The position numbers and the translations under genes are program-made. The notes beneath the pieces were generated by a model. That model saw only the letters and a list, made by a program, of their open reading frames with translations, was not told where the DNA came from and searched no databases. Positions 53,996 to 64,000 of a stretch of DNA of 64,000 nt are shown here, one piece after another (position 1 is the stretch's first letter; each line of letters begins with the position of its first letter). The stretch is from Symbiodinium kawagutii (Eukaryota > Sar > Dinophyceae > Suessiales > Symbiodiniaceae), in the NCBI GenBank assembly GCA_009767595.1, contig VSDK01028034.1, positions 381,157 through 445,156 on the forward strand. Reading direction: 5' to 3'.

Positions 53996-54771
53996 TTTTT
54001 TCTCTGGGGCGCCTGGGACTGAACCAGCGCGACTGGTGTAACACACCAACAGCAGCGGTCACTACCTCGTTATGTGGACATGATGCAAATTCTTCCTCAC
54101 TTGTTCTTGAAGGAGGTTGCACTGACTTGTGCTGAATCGGTTTCTTGATTGGTGTATCATTTGTGACATGGGATTTTGTTTGTAAAGAAGTAATTGTACA
54201 GTTGGCTTAAAGCGAAGGGGATTGAAAGCTGCTTAGCATTGAAACACCTCACAAAAAAAGGACACATTGATCCAGTGTGGTCCCGTAATGGCCATGGACA
54301 TGGATGTCATATATTGTTGTGGGTCAATACTCCGTACCCCTGGTGAACACCCGCTAAATGACCAAACTATAGTTTTTGTTGCCATATTCATCTACCCTGA
54401 CACTGGCTGTCATTATTTGGTTGGTACAGCCTCCCTACTTAGCTAAGTAGGTCTATCATCAGGGTAACTACCAGTTATGCTAGATACAACTATAGTATAC
54501 TGATTTGTTAATCAACTCATAACTATATAGGGGTCCCAAGAATATAGTCCCGATATCACTGTATCAACTTATAACTATATAACTATCCGTCATGCTATAA
54601 TCAACTATCAGTCATAATTATATAACTATCAGTCATGTTATAACTATATAGCTAGTCCCAAGAATCTTGTATGATAACCCATGCAGTTGTACATGTCATG
54701 CGTGGCGCCCTGGCAGGTGAGAAGACGTCCAAGGACTGAGCTGCGGTAGAGATCAACTCGAGCCAAGCGCG

Positions 54772-54830
54772 TGGGGCACATCCGGGAGATCCAGCGCATG
54801 GCAGCAGCAACAGGAGGATGCTTCTCCAAC
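54772..54830 (+). CDS. Weak candidate exon
   Basis: After GAGCCAAG the plus strand reads VGHIREIQRMAAATGG. The minus strand is also open (RLARVDLYRSSVLGRLL), so strand and reality are uncertain. Confidence 0.15.
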
Positions 54831-54871
54831 TGCTTAAGGCCTCAACTGGGATTTTTGGGGGTTCGAAAACA

Positions 54872-54968
54872 TGGTGGTTTCTCAAAATTGGCGGACCCAA
54901 AAAATGGTCGGTTTATTAGTGTAAATGGGTATTGGATGATTTGGGGTGTCCACTATGAGACATGATCA
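54872..54968. repeat. Family A element
   Basis: GGTGGTTTCTCAAAATTGG start and reversed core AAAAATGGTCGGTTTATTAG; the 3' end is eroded. Confidence 0.75.
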
Positions 54969-55391
54969 TGTGAACTGTTTGAAATTGCCCGTGTGCGCAT
55001 TTTCACCAAGCAGCTAAGAATGCTTGATAACTACTGGCATGGTTGTTGATGATCGTTCATTGAGGTTATATAATTTGACTCACATGTTTCTTGATCATGG
55101 GATAATTTTTGATCGCAACCACCTGTCACACTCAAAAATCAAGACCTTGATAGTGGCTACAATATTGTTTTGTGATTCAGATGAATTCCAGTTGATACTA
55201 TATGATTCTGTTATTAGTGAATCATTTGCATAAAGCATCATTATATATATCATAAATCATAAACTCACGATCATGAACCATCGTGAACCATCATAAGCCA
55301 TAGATTAACCATAGATCAGCCATGATCTCCCATTAATCAATCACCATGGTCACTGGTAGCCGGAAGCCGGCGACCCAAGTGTGGCAGTAAG

Positions 55392-55498
55392 GGAAGCCTC
55401 GCTTCTCCAGATGCAGTTCTGCAAAAAGTTCAACGCCGCTCGGTTGGGGATGGTTGGGGTAGCTGTTGTGTTGCTTGCAAACTTATGGCGACTTGCAA
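55392..55498 (+). CDS. Candidate exon with membrane segment, perhaps TM-C
   Basis: The acceptor CAGTAAG is followed by G. It reads EASLLQMQFCKKFNAARLGM, then VGVAVVLLANLWRLA, and meets a GTGATT donor. A D element starts shortly after. The position fits the TM-C gene between 53.5 and 56.8 kb, but the sequence does not clearly align with TM-A or TM-B. Confidence 0.35.
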
Positions 55499-55544
55499 GT
55501 GATTCTTATTCGCTGTTGGTTGCGAGCGCGGCCGCCAGGCGTTT

Positions 55545-55608
55545 CATATAGCCTTTCAAGGGGGGAACGATTTGGAGCTACCAGGAATGGCCGTTCACCA
55601 AATGGTAG
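55545..55608 (+). repeat. Family D element (partial)
   Basis: ATAGCCTTTCAAGGGGGGAA and CGATTTGGAGCTACCAGGAA. Confidence 0.75.
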
Positions 55609-55838
55609 ACTTGCAGGTAGGTAGTTCTTAGTACATTTCTATTCCGTTGTCCTTTTAGCGTTCGGGAGAAGGTCTTTCGTTGCTTGGCGCAGACACATTT
55701 TTTTCGGACGTGTTTCTTCTTCCGATACCTTGATTCTTGGCCAATCCCACAAGCCTGACTTCAGGATGTGGATAACTGGGCTAAAGAACGCTTGGCAAGC
55801 CTGTAATTATTGTTTGATGCTTATTTGAACATGGGAGT

Positions 55839-55918
55839 ACCCAAAAAAGGTTGGTTTATTGACATAAATAATTTGTATTGGATGATTTTTTTCTGTCCCC
55901 TATTTTGAGAAACACCCA
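55839..55918. repeat. Truncated family A element
   Basis: The core AAAGGTTGGTTTATTGACAT and the end TATTTTGAGAAACACCC are present; the 5' terminus is missing. Confidence 0.7.
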
Positions 55919-56373
55919 TGTGTATTGTTGTTAGGAACTGTTGGTTGATTATGTGGATAACAGGTTATGCTAGTCCACAGCTGGTGGTGTCATTCTTTGC
56001 TTTGGAATCGACCAATAGCATTGGCAACGGACAATGTCGAAGTCTTAAGAAAGTATTGCTACTCAGCAATTGTTGCTCATTCTTGTTCATTATATGTTTC
56101 CCTGTTTGCAAAAATTGGGTGTTCAGAAATGATGAAGTCAGTGAAGATCGATTATTATCTTCATCACCCAGTGACAATGATTATATCTGCTGTTTAGTTG
56201 CTTCCCAAATCCGCTAATAATCATGTTACTGATGATCTCACTAAATATGTTGTTTTACTAGTGTAAACGCTGAGAACAAAGTTCTACTTGTTATAAAAAA
56301 TGGTTTACAACCTCTTCAGGCTGTCCTGGTTGAATGGAAAAAGTGTCTTACAACCCATGAAGAAAAAGCAACG

Positions 56374-56464
56374 GGTGTTTCTCAAGTCATTGGGGTACCC
56401 TCATTGGCCATTTATAGTGATGAACCAACCATTTTTTAGGGTTTCCCATTTTCAGAAACCACCA
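56374..56464. repeat. Family A element
   Basis: GTGTTTCTCAAGTCATTGGG start, GATGAACCAACCATTTTTTA core, TTTTCAGAAACCACCA end. Confidence 0.8.
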
Positions 56465-56775
56465 CAATTATGGTCAAACTGTTCATCCCTGATGGCCACC
56501 AACTCATGCCAACTATAATGATGGGTCAAAAGGCCCCAACTCACACCAACTCCCCAAATAGTTTGTTTTAGAAGGTGAATGAGTGATGTTTTGGTTCCCC
56601 TCTGAGCAACATGTCGGACCCCTTGAGGTGATAACCCAAGATCAGTCTTCCCTTGATAAACTGGTTGGCGGTTTCAAACATGTTTTCTTTTCCCTAGAGG
56701 AACACCAACCAGTTTATCAAGGGAACACTATTACCAAAAGGTTGCTTGGTTGACTTGCGCATATTGTTCATGCAG

Positions 56776-56892
56776 GGGTTGGTTCCACAGACCTTGACGT
56801 TCATTTTGTTCAACCCATCCAACGAGCGCTGTTTTCGTGCCAGGTCAAAAGCCACGCCTGCGCAGGTTGAGCAGGCGAAGCATGAGTTTTGA
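56776..56892 (+). CDS. Candidate last exon, perhaps of TM-C
   Basis: It follows TTCATGCAG. LVPQTLTFILFNPSNERCF, then RARSKATPAQVEQAKHEF and TGA, 39 codons in phase 0. LVPQ and PSN are placed like FVPR and PSNP in the last exon of TM-A, but the hydrophobic part is shorter. Confidence 0.4.
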   Translation, partial: GLVPQTLTFILFNPSNERCFRARSKATPAQVEQAKHEF

Positions 56893-57384
56893 AGGGCGAG
56901 ATATGTGTGCCATTTGAATGGTCTATTAATGTCAATAGTAATAAGGATGATAGAAATAAGATAAATAATAGTAGTAATGGTTGGTGATGGTTCTAATGAT
57001 GGTGCTAATCATGGCGAATGATGGTGGACCAGATTTAATTATGGTGAATGATACACAATGATTATCAATCACCGCTTAATGGCTTAGAAGATGTGGTTAT
57101 AAGTTATAGCTGAAGACACATACATACTGTAAATCAGCCAAACACGGCTGGAATTGTTCGCCAATGAACCTGACGGTCGACAGCTATTCAATCAGCTATA
57201 GATCCTTATGGTTGAGGGTCGTCTACAAAAAACCGGAAGGTTTTGATGACCGTGTATTTGTGGAATGTGCTACACCTTTTTTGTGTAAAACCTCGGCGGC
57301 CTATTCGGTCAGCGAGGCCAGTGGTTTGACAATGAGATAGGTGTTCTTTGTGGAGACCCTTTTTACACTACCATGTTTATTCAG

Positions 57385-57532
57385 GGGTTTTCAGTGGGTT
57401 GCGACCTGGGAGACTTCAGTTCGGTGTTTCGAGGCTCGTTGTAGTTCGCGTGTGATGCTGTTCAAGCTCTGGCAGTTTGATGGTGCAGAGTTAATTGTTC
57501 ATACTGGTGTTCTCCTACTCCCAGATGCTTAA
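57385..57532 (+). CDS. Candidate terminal exon
   Basis: It follows TTTATTCAG. GFQWVATWETSVRCFEARC, then VMLFKLWQFDGAELIVHTGV and LLLPDA, TAA. A second frame also gives a plausible short end (GFSVGCDLGDFSSVFRGSL). No partner exon. Confidence 0.3.
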
Positions 57533-57565
57533 GTCGTTGCGTTTTTGCGAAATGCATTCATGACT

Positions 57566-57583
57566 NNNNNNNNNNNNNNNNNN
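57566..57583. other. Assembly gap (18 N)
   Basis: Short run of N. Confidence 1.
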
Positions 57584-57695
57584 CAGGAATGCATCTCCAA
57601 AATCATCATGTGAATCATTCGACCAAAAATCTAGTGAGTAAATGCAAGTAAACACGAAGAAAATCATGGGAGACAAATAATTAATCCTAGGAGTA

Positions 57696-57795
57696 GGTGG
57701 TTAGGGGTACCTCAAAAAAGGATTGGTTTGTTACTATTCACGATTGATATATAGGATGATTTGAGGGTTTACCCCTATGACTTGAGGAACCACCG
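57696..57795. repeat. Family A element
   Basis: Reversed core (AAAGGATTGGTTTGTTACTA) and the end TATGACTTGAGGAACCACC. The coding-like segment at 57.8 kb starts directly after it. Confidence 0.7.
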
Positions 57796-57799
57796 TTTG

Positions 57800-57991
57800 G
57801 CTGTTTTAGACCCATGGGCTGCTGTCTTTCGAATTTGGGGATGGCAATGCGACGTGGATGCTTTTTCCTCATCATCCTTCAGGCAAGTGGGGAGCCATTG
57901 TTGGACGAGGCGCCATCTCCAAGAGGTTCATTTTTTGGTTCTTGAGGTAGTTGACGACAGTCATGTACATGCATGTTGTAATTTTTCATAA
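57800..57991 (+). CDS. Weak candidate: short ORFs after an A element
   Basis: One frame reads AVLDPWAAVFRIWGWQCDVD and continues to a stop at 57991. Another starts at an ATG as MGCCLSNLGMAMRRGCFFLI, then LQASGEPLLDEAPSPRGS, and stops; its MGCC start resembles an acylated amino terminus. Neither has supporting context. Confidence 0.2.
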   Translation, partial: AVLDPWAAVFRIWGWQCDVDAFSSSSFRQVGSHCWTRRHLQEVHFLVLEVVDDSHVHACCNFS

Positions 57992-58349
57992 TCAACAATA
58001 ATGTTCAATTCCGATAAAATTATCACAAATCATTATTTGAGATTTGAATGCTCATGTTGTGTTGGTGCCTTCAGGAAAATTGGCAACCGATAGGGGACCA
58101 CCCAGCACCGATACCCCCAAAACCTGTACAATGAAAAACAAGAAGCCAGCACAACCGACAGGGACGGCCCAGTTTGGCATGTGACAGTCTTTTTGTCCAT
58201 CATTTTTTCCCCCGCTCATATGGAACCCCTAAAATCACCAAGCGACCATCTAAAACCAGTTATATTTGGGGCTGATATAACGTATTAACCATTAATAACT
58301 TGTTTTAGAACTACTTAACCATCTAGAACTTGTTTAATAATGGTTAATC

Positions 58350-59490
58350 CTTTCCCCCTATTCCAAACCCCCCCCGCCCCTCCCCAAATACTAAGCACCC
58401 CAACGGTTTTTTATTAAATTTAGGACCCTAATGATAAAAAACATTTTGGCGTTTAATGTTTCTCCAGGACTCGGTATCCAATGAAGCTTGGGTCTGGCTT
58501 GCTATGGCGATGGCCGTCTTGGTGGCACCTCCATGCAGGCTATATTCGTGCTTGATGTCAACGAACTGGGGTCGGATGAATTGGGGGAGCCGGCTTCGAG
58601 TGGCAGAGCATGGATTGCGATGCCTCAAACTTGGCATTGAAGCATGCTTGGAGGCTGCGAGGCAAGGAAAGTTTTTTGCTTCGAACAGCCGTTCAAATCA
58701 AAAGCCCTGAGCCTGAACCTGGTCCAGTCTTTGCTTTTGCATCCACGTGCTACCGTTGTCACGTTCGACCAATGCCAATATGGCCTTGTAAGCCCGGGCG
58801 GCACACCAGTCCGAAAGCGGACAATCTTTGTTACGAACTGTCCCGCGATAGTTCAAGAATTTCAGGGCAAATTTGAAACCACCAACATCGTGTTTGCCAA
58901 GGGTATGAATGTGGCATTCGGGTTTCCAAACATTGTGAGAAATACCCGTTGCCATTGGTGACTGCTGTACAGAAATGTTTTGGTGTTTGAGGGTGTGCTG
59001 GTGGGGCGATCCAGCAATTGCATCCTCCAGAAAAAAAATAAAATGGGTGCCTGCTACACGAACTCACGGAGATAATATGATTCTGCAAACGAAATCATTT
59101 CACAGGAGTGTGCGCAGTCAGAAACAGCTAGCCCTGTGGAAGTTGATTCACATTCAGCACATCATCGTTTTGATTAGATTTAGGACCCAAATGATAAAAA
59201 CCATTTTGTCGTTTAATATTTGCTTTTATTAAATTCTTTTCTACAACTTATTGAAACAATTGCAAAAACCAACTGCACGAAAGGGACCCTAATATCAAAT
59301 TTAGGACCCTAATGATAAAAACAACTTGGGTGTTTAGGACCCTAATATTAAACATCCCCTAAGCCAGAGGTTTTTAATAATAGGGGGAAAACCGTTGCTT
59401 GGGGAATGTTATCTTCCTTTTATTTTTCAATTGCCACAATTAAAAATACAATTGACCAAAACCAAAAAAACAGAAGTGCACCCCCATTTA
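58350..59490. mobile_element. TIR element with 119-bp type repeats, copy 2
   Basis: The left side reads CCCCTCCCCAAATACTAAGC, then AACGGTTTTTTA, as in copy 1. The right side reads AAACATCCCCTAAGCCAGAG, TTTTTAATAATAGGGGG and AAGTGCACCCCCA. Only about two internal units remain (59180-59340). A retroelement-like fragment (58456-58961) sits in the middle in place of the array. Confidence 0.6.
58456..58961 (+). pseudogene. Retroelement-like protein fragment with frame changes
   Basis: 58644-58961 reads ALSLNLVQSLLLHPRATVVT, FDQCQYGLVSPGGTPVRKRT and FVTNCPAIVQEFQGKFETTN in one frame. The order FDQCQ-GL-SP-G-P-RKRT-TN is one I recall from polyproteins of dinoflagellate retroelements; no search was run. 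Upstream, GTSMQAIFVLDVNELGSDEL and DASNLALKHAWRLRGKESFL are in different frames, so the copy is decayed. Both ends are missing. Confidence 0.5.
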
Positions 59491-60072
59491 CCAACACTTA
59501 ATCAGCAAAGAAACATCATTGCAAACCGTTTTGCTGTTAATTGTCAATGTTAGGTCATTTTTAAGAAATGCTTGCTTTCCTATCACCGACTTTGAACAAC
59601 TCTGATGAGTACTTATCATCAACTAATATCTTAACCATTTGGTGTTTCATTGGTTCCGTTATTTGGCTGGGAATGGTCAGTGGCGGTTGAGATTTGACAA
59701 TCATTTGTCATCATTACAACATTTGAAACAACGTCATATTTTCATTAGCAACCATTATTGCCAGTATCACTGGCTAATCATTGACCAACCATAAAATTAT
59801 CAGTAACAATGTAAAGCGATTGTCAACCATTCGTGATGCTGATAAACACCATGATTAGTGATGATGATCAACCATTATTGTCATGGTTACATAATGGGAA
59901 TTGGCCATCCTGACCAACCATTAAGCCATCATAAGAGCATCCAAGAACCATTCATTCACTGCTATTTTGGTCATGATTAAGCGGGACTGAATCATCAATT
60001 GGCCACGCATTCACCATCACTCGGTCCTCTCCATCCATGATAGGCGTTGCCTTCCAGCCAAGTATCCACCAG

Positions 60073-60148
60073 TCTTAGAGGCAGCAGTGCAGAGGCGAGG
60101 CTGCCACCGGAGGGGAAGGTTGGGGTCATTGCCCTCCGAGGCATGATG
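60073..60148 (+). CDS. Weak candidate exon
   Basis: LRGSSAEARLPPEGKVGVIA, then LRGMM, after CCACCAG and before a GC donor. Short and unsupported by neighbours. Confidence 0.2.
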
Positions 60149-60777
60149 GCAAATGATGGTCAAGCATTAATGGTGCCTCATGATGGCTAACGATGAGGAT
60201 CTGAGTGGATTACAGCTATGAACTTTGTTTTTTAGTTTTTTTGGGATATGATTGGATCTACCAGATAGCCACTAAAGGTTAGACTTTTAGCAAGGGATCT
60301 AACAGCCACCAAGTTTAAATTGATGCGAAGCAGGGAACCGAGAAAGAGTGCTTTAAATGGTAGATACAGCGAGTTTGTTGAATCAGTGATGAACCAAGAT
60401 AAATGTCCGAATAGAGTTGTTAGACTAGCATGCCCTTTGATATTTTGTCACTGACCAGTCATTGACCAGGATATTAGCCATGGATAATGATCATGATCAC
60501 CCAGTACCAACTGTTGACATGTACCAAGCACCAACAAACCAATTGAGTATATTCGCCGCTGGACAATCAGTCCACCATCAATTAAGTAGCCATTATTGAA
60601 ACAAAAAACAGCCATGAATCAATCTTCGGTTGGCAATCGTCGGTGGACATGTTCTTTCACTGGTGGTATTAGCCATCATTAATCATTAGTGAGGCCACTC
60701 ATTATTTTTTAACAAGCAGGCATGAGCCGATGAGACTCTCCAACTGGAGCACCGACACGAATTACCCAGTTGGGTCT

Positions 60778-61558
60778 GGGCCTGGTGACGATGTCTTTGA
60801 TGCTGACGCTGTGCTTGATGCCCCACCCGATTTGTTGAAAACGATTTGTTGAACAACGCAAGAGATGCATTTGGCGGAGTTGCATGCCTGACTTTCAATG
60901 ACCAAAAAGTATCTGCTGTTGCTGACACCAACGACGAAGTCAGGCTTTTGGCATGACCGGCTTTCTCATCCATGACAACGGTCAAAGCGTTGGCGCGACA
61001 CGCGAACTCAATTCGTCAAATGACCATATCACTCGCGCAAGCTTACAGCAAAGATGCAACAAACGCTGCATACAGGAAGCAGTCCGAAGCGTTTCTTCAG
61101 TGTATGGCTTGGACCGACATGACGGTCCCTATCATTCTGACAAGATTCATCTTCAAGCTCATCCCGGCCGGGGATGTCAGGGCAAAGTTTCCCACTCTTA
61201 GTGGAGAACTAGACAACTTTGATCAATTTACGGCGGCCACTGGCGGGTATGACTGGGCAAGCGGCCACATCAATGGCCTCGCACGCAAAGTACTTTAACA
61301 AGCAGGGATCTGACTTTTGCAGCTGGACAGTCACTCCAACCGGCGCTGCCGCTGCGCAAGAGGTCGCCATGAGTTTGGGCGCGAACTGGGAAAATCGGGC
61401 TGGCAATGACATGCGGAAGTCAGTAGGGGGCAACAAAGAAACGGAGGAATCGCTAACAAAATTGATACTTAGCAATCAAGTTTGCACAAGCGTTTCTTAT
61501 GCAGATTGGCGACAATTCTGAAGAGAAGCCCGAAGAAGAAGAAGAGGAACAAGAATAA
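60778..61558 (+). pseudogene. Intronless gene copy broken by several frame changes
   Basis: Protein-like sequence runs for about 780 bp but changes frame at least three times: DDVFDADAVLDAPPDLLKTI; NDLLNNARDAFGGVACLTFN; then 60972-61298 MTTVKALARHANSIRQMTIS, AYRKQSEAFLQCMAWTDMTV, PIILTRFIFKLIPAGDVRAK; then KYFNKQGSDFCSWTVTPTGA, AQEVAMSLGANWENRAGND; and finally AIKFAQAFLMQIGDNSEEKP with an acidic end EEEEEEQE and TAA. It reads as one retroposed, decaying gene. The family is not recognised. Confidence 0.5.
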
Positions 61559-61912
61559 TGCCCTTGAACACAGTTCTTCTTAGCAACCAACGTTTCAGTT
61601 CAGAGACCTTAGCGGTTAAACGACCATAAACAATAAAACGTTGCTTGGCAGTAACGGTCCGGAAACACTATTGCTCTCATGAAAACTATCGCCGCAAGAG
61701 GTAACCAGTATCGCTAATGGCGGCCGGCAATCTCAAGTCAAGCCATTCACCATGTCTGAACGTCAATTGACCATCGGCTAGCCATGAATTAACCCCTAAC
61801 CGACCATTGGCGAACCAAGTCACACCATGCATCAAACATTGATTATTGACCATCATCAACCATCACCGACAAATATCAATCATCATTAAGCATTTCAGAC
61901 CATGATGAACCA

Positions 61913-62026
61913 TGTTTTTTTTCAAAGGGGACCTCCCAGTTATTATCCTCCTTGATATTATTGACCATTTACTGTAATAAACCAACCATAACTTGGGGTC
62001 CCCAAAATAGTTTGAAAAACATCCAT
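61913..62026. repeat. Degenerate family A element
   Basis: Core TGTAATAAACCAACCATAAC and end AATAGTTTGAAAAACATCC. Confidence 0.65.
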
Positions 62027-62092
62027 TAGACACCATGAAGCGTCCTTGAGTCCTTAACGCTAAAACATCATGAGCCAACAACCACTACCAAC

Positions 62093-62188
62093 CATGGACA
62101 TTTTCTCCGAGAACGCGCGACTTTCCCGCGTCACTTCACCCTCCACCCATGGAAAATGTCTTGCCACGTTTTCCGCCAGGAGTTGATT
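62093..62188 (-). CDS. Candidate minus-strand exon
   Basis: Exactly 32 codons between the acceptor AATGCGCAG and a GTTGGT donor, phase 0 at both ends. It reads NQLLAENVARHFPWVEGEVT, then RESRAFSEKMSM. The plus strand over it is also open (MENVLPRFPPGVDSAHSPGG), but the minus composition is better. Confidence 0.3.
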
Positions 62189-62242
62189 CTGCGCATTCGC
62201 CGGGAGGCGCCAGTGAAGCAACAGGGGGTGAGGCGCTGGGAT

Positions 62243-62290
62243 GTGGTTTCTCAAGCCATGGGGAACCTTAAAAATGGTGGTCAATGATGG
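62243..62290. repeat. 5' part of a family A element
   Basis: GTGGTTTCTCAAGCCATGGG followed by only the start of a core. Confidence 0.55.
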
Positions 62291-62384
62291 TGGTTAATAG
62301 TGGCTCATGGTGGTTTAGTAAGCATTAACGATCGTTAACATTAGGGAGTAATAACCAACAAGCTTATGGTGAAACAACTACTAG

Positions 62385-62480
62385 TAGGTGGTTCTGAACA
62401 TTGTTTTGATTTTCCCTAATAGTTACAAACGACTGGTTGGTTGACTCATATTTTTCATACAGGTTAAAACCACCAACCAG
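62385..62480. repeat. Family C element
   Basis: TAGGTGGTTCTGAACATTG start, GTTAAAACCACCAACCAG end. Confidence 0.75.
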
Positions 62481-62497
62481 TTGATCGATTGCTACAA

Positions 62498-62632
62498 ATG
62501 GCGAGCTGGGTCGAGCAGTTAAGCAACCAACTTTCATGGGGAATAATTTCACCGACAAAACTATAGGGAAAACAATGGTAAATGGTAGGGGAACCTGGGG
62601 TACTTGGGGTGAACTGACCCACAGCCTAATGG
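62498..62632. repeat. Family B element
   Basis: ATGGCGAGCTGGGTCGAGCA start and GAACTGACCCACAGCC end. It follows a C element directly. Confidence 0.75.
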
Positions 62633-63410
62633 TCAATGACTAGATGATGGTACCGGGGTACTCCTACTTTGAGGAGCACCCATATCTAGTGTTTGTGCTA
62701 GGAGTGGGGATTGAATATTCTAGGGTTACTGAGGGATTTTTACATAACCAGCAATCATTCAATTGATATTTGTGCTACTGAGGTAGCGCTTTGTTGGTAT
62801 GTGTTGGTTAGTTTATGGTTGATGAATGGTTCATTCATGATGAACACTCCGGGATTTTGACCAACCAACATGATGGTTCCTGGAGGTTAACCAACAGCTG
62901 TACTAGGAGAAAGCAATAATGATTCATAACCCTACATGACTCTATTAGAGTTAGTTTATAGAACTCTAAGCAACCAATGATGATTCATCTCTAGTTTATC
63001 AGCAGTTATTGATCTAGCACAATGCGGGTATATATAAATTTGAATTGATCATTGATATGATACAGCCTTTGAAGTAAACGAAGAGCCCAGATGCTCACAT
63101 TCCTTTACCCATGGTTAGTTCACCAGTTACACCCCTTGCTTACATGTTTGATAAACGGGGATGGTTGACCCATGTTTACCCTTTGCATTTTGGGGGTTCC
63201 CCATCCAACTGGCCAAGTGGTTGTAGTGCACCATCATGGCCAACGCTTTATTCTTATGATCGTTGTTGGTTACCTTGTTTTGTTGTGAGTCCATTTCTCA
63301 CAACCACCAACAACAAGCGTAGAATAGACATCCTTTCACCACCATAAGCTGTAGTTGGCTTTAATCAGCCGTGCTCAATCGCACATATCATCAGCATTAG
63401 TAATCATATG

Positions 63411-63513
63411 ATGATTTCTTAAAATAGGGGACCCCACAAAATGGTTGGATTGCTTTTATACATGGCTCAAATTGGCTGGTTTGAGGAGGGCCTGTGACTT
63501 GAGAAACACCCGT
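63411..63513. repeat. Family A element
   Basis: TGATTTCTTAAAATAGGGGA start and CTGTGACTTGAGAAACACCC end, with reversed core. Confidence 0.75.
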
Positions 63514-63670
63514 ATCATGACATTAACCATATCATTATCCATCATTCCATGCCTCATGACATTAACCATATCATTATCCATTGTCAATAGTTAATTTGAT
63601 ATATCAGTCCACCTCAATTTAGTCCATTAAATCCATTATTCCAAGGTTTTTGGCATTATCGCACACCCAT

Positions 63671-63773
63671 ATGGGGGATTTTCAACATAGGGGTCCCCCA
63701 AATCATCTGATCGCATTTGTAGTAATAAACCAGCCATTTTTTGGGTCCCCCTATTTTGGGAAACACCCATATC
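63671..63773. repeat. Family A element
   Basis: ATTTTCAACATAGGGGTCCC start, TAGTAATAAACCAGCCATTT core, TATTTTGGGAAACACCCAT end. It lies about 50 bp before the candidate exon at 63822. Confidence 0.75.
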
Positions 63774-63821
63774 ATGGCATCAGCCATATCAGTCCACTTG
63801 ACAAATCACCCCGGAGTCCAG

Positions 63822-63882
63822 TGTTGTGGCGCCGCAGGAGTTTGGTTTTGAAGGCGATGAGCTGAGTGGTGGACCCTTGCAG
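63822..63882 (+). CDS. Candidate exon
   Basis: After GAGTCCAG it reads VVAPQEFGFEGDELSGGPLQ up to a GTGCTG donor, phase 0. An A element ends about 50 bp upstream. The gene probably continues beyond the window. Confidence 0.35.
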
Positions 63883-64000
63883 GTGCTGGCAGGAAACGTT
63901 GGGATGTGATATGTGCATGCGTCATGTGCATGTAAAATGGTGTTACATGTATATAGCTTTTCTGTATATACGTATATTGATAAAAGTGTATTTGTATAGT

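Overview
The window looks like nuclear DNA of a dinoflagellate, most likely a symbiodiniacean or suessialean. No search was run; this rests on gene structure. Reading frames are cut into exons of 24-166 nt spread over kilobases. Donor sites are mostly GC or GA rather than GT, acceptors are mostly AG followed by G, and several families of short inverted-repeat elements fill the introns. There are no bacterial-style operons, rRNA or convincing tRNA genes. Most long ORFs are chance or repeat ORFs; the real genes had to be read exon by exon.

Layout. 0.4-6.4 kb holds exons of one or more unrecognised plus-strand genes. From 8.6 to 40.24 kb lies one plus-strand gene of at least 16 exons. Its exons join in phase into 399 residues ending at a stop, and they read as a CRT-like transporter (chloroquine-resistance-transporter-like, drug/metabolite transporter superfamily). 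Its introns contain three broken intronless coding blocks, two more coding-like blocks, minisatellites, a TIR element with 119-bp internal repeats (13.9-14.75 kb) and a duplicated 2.1-2.3 kb block (32.07-34.38 and 35.27-37.37 kb).

From 40.4 to 50.3 kb lie two tandem plus-strand paralogues, called here TM-A (149 aa) and TM-B (172 residues visible). They encode small multi-span membrane proteins that I do not recognise. A diverged third copy (TM-C) probably follows at 53.5-56.9 kb. TM-A and TM-B differ in three intron positions, and in each case the extra intron contains an element of the family called A here. This is the most interesting observation in the window: the paralogues look like a record of intron gain by introner-like transposable elements. 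A GC-rich satellite with an assembly gap fills the TM-A intron at 43.2-45.5 kb.

From 57 to 64 kb there are scattered candidate exons, a retroelement-like fragment inside a second copy of the TIR element, and a frameshifted pseudogene at 60.8-61.6 kb.

Four dispersed families recur: A (about 100 bp, ends GTGGTTTCTC / GAGAAACCACC), B (about 120 bp, ends GGCTATGGGTCA / TGACCCACTGCCAT), C (about 95 bp, ends CTGGTTGGTGGTTT / AAACCACCAACCAG) and D (about 85 bp, containing two GATTTGGAG half-sites). Exon boundaries were chosen by phase, splice dinucleotide and continuity of protein sequence; transcript data are needed to confirm them.
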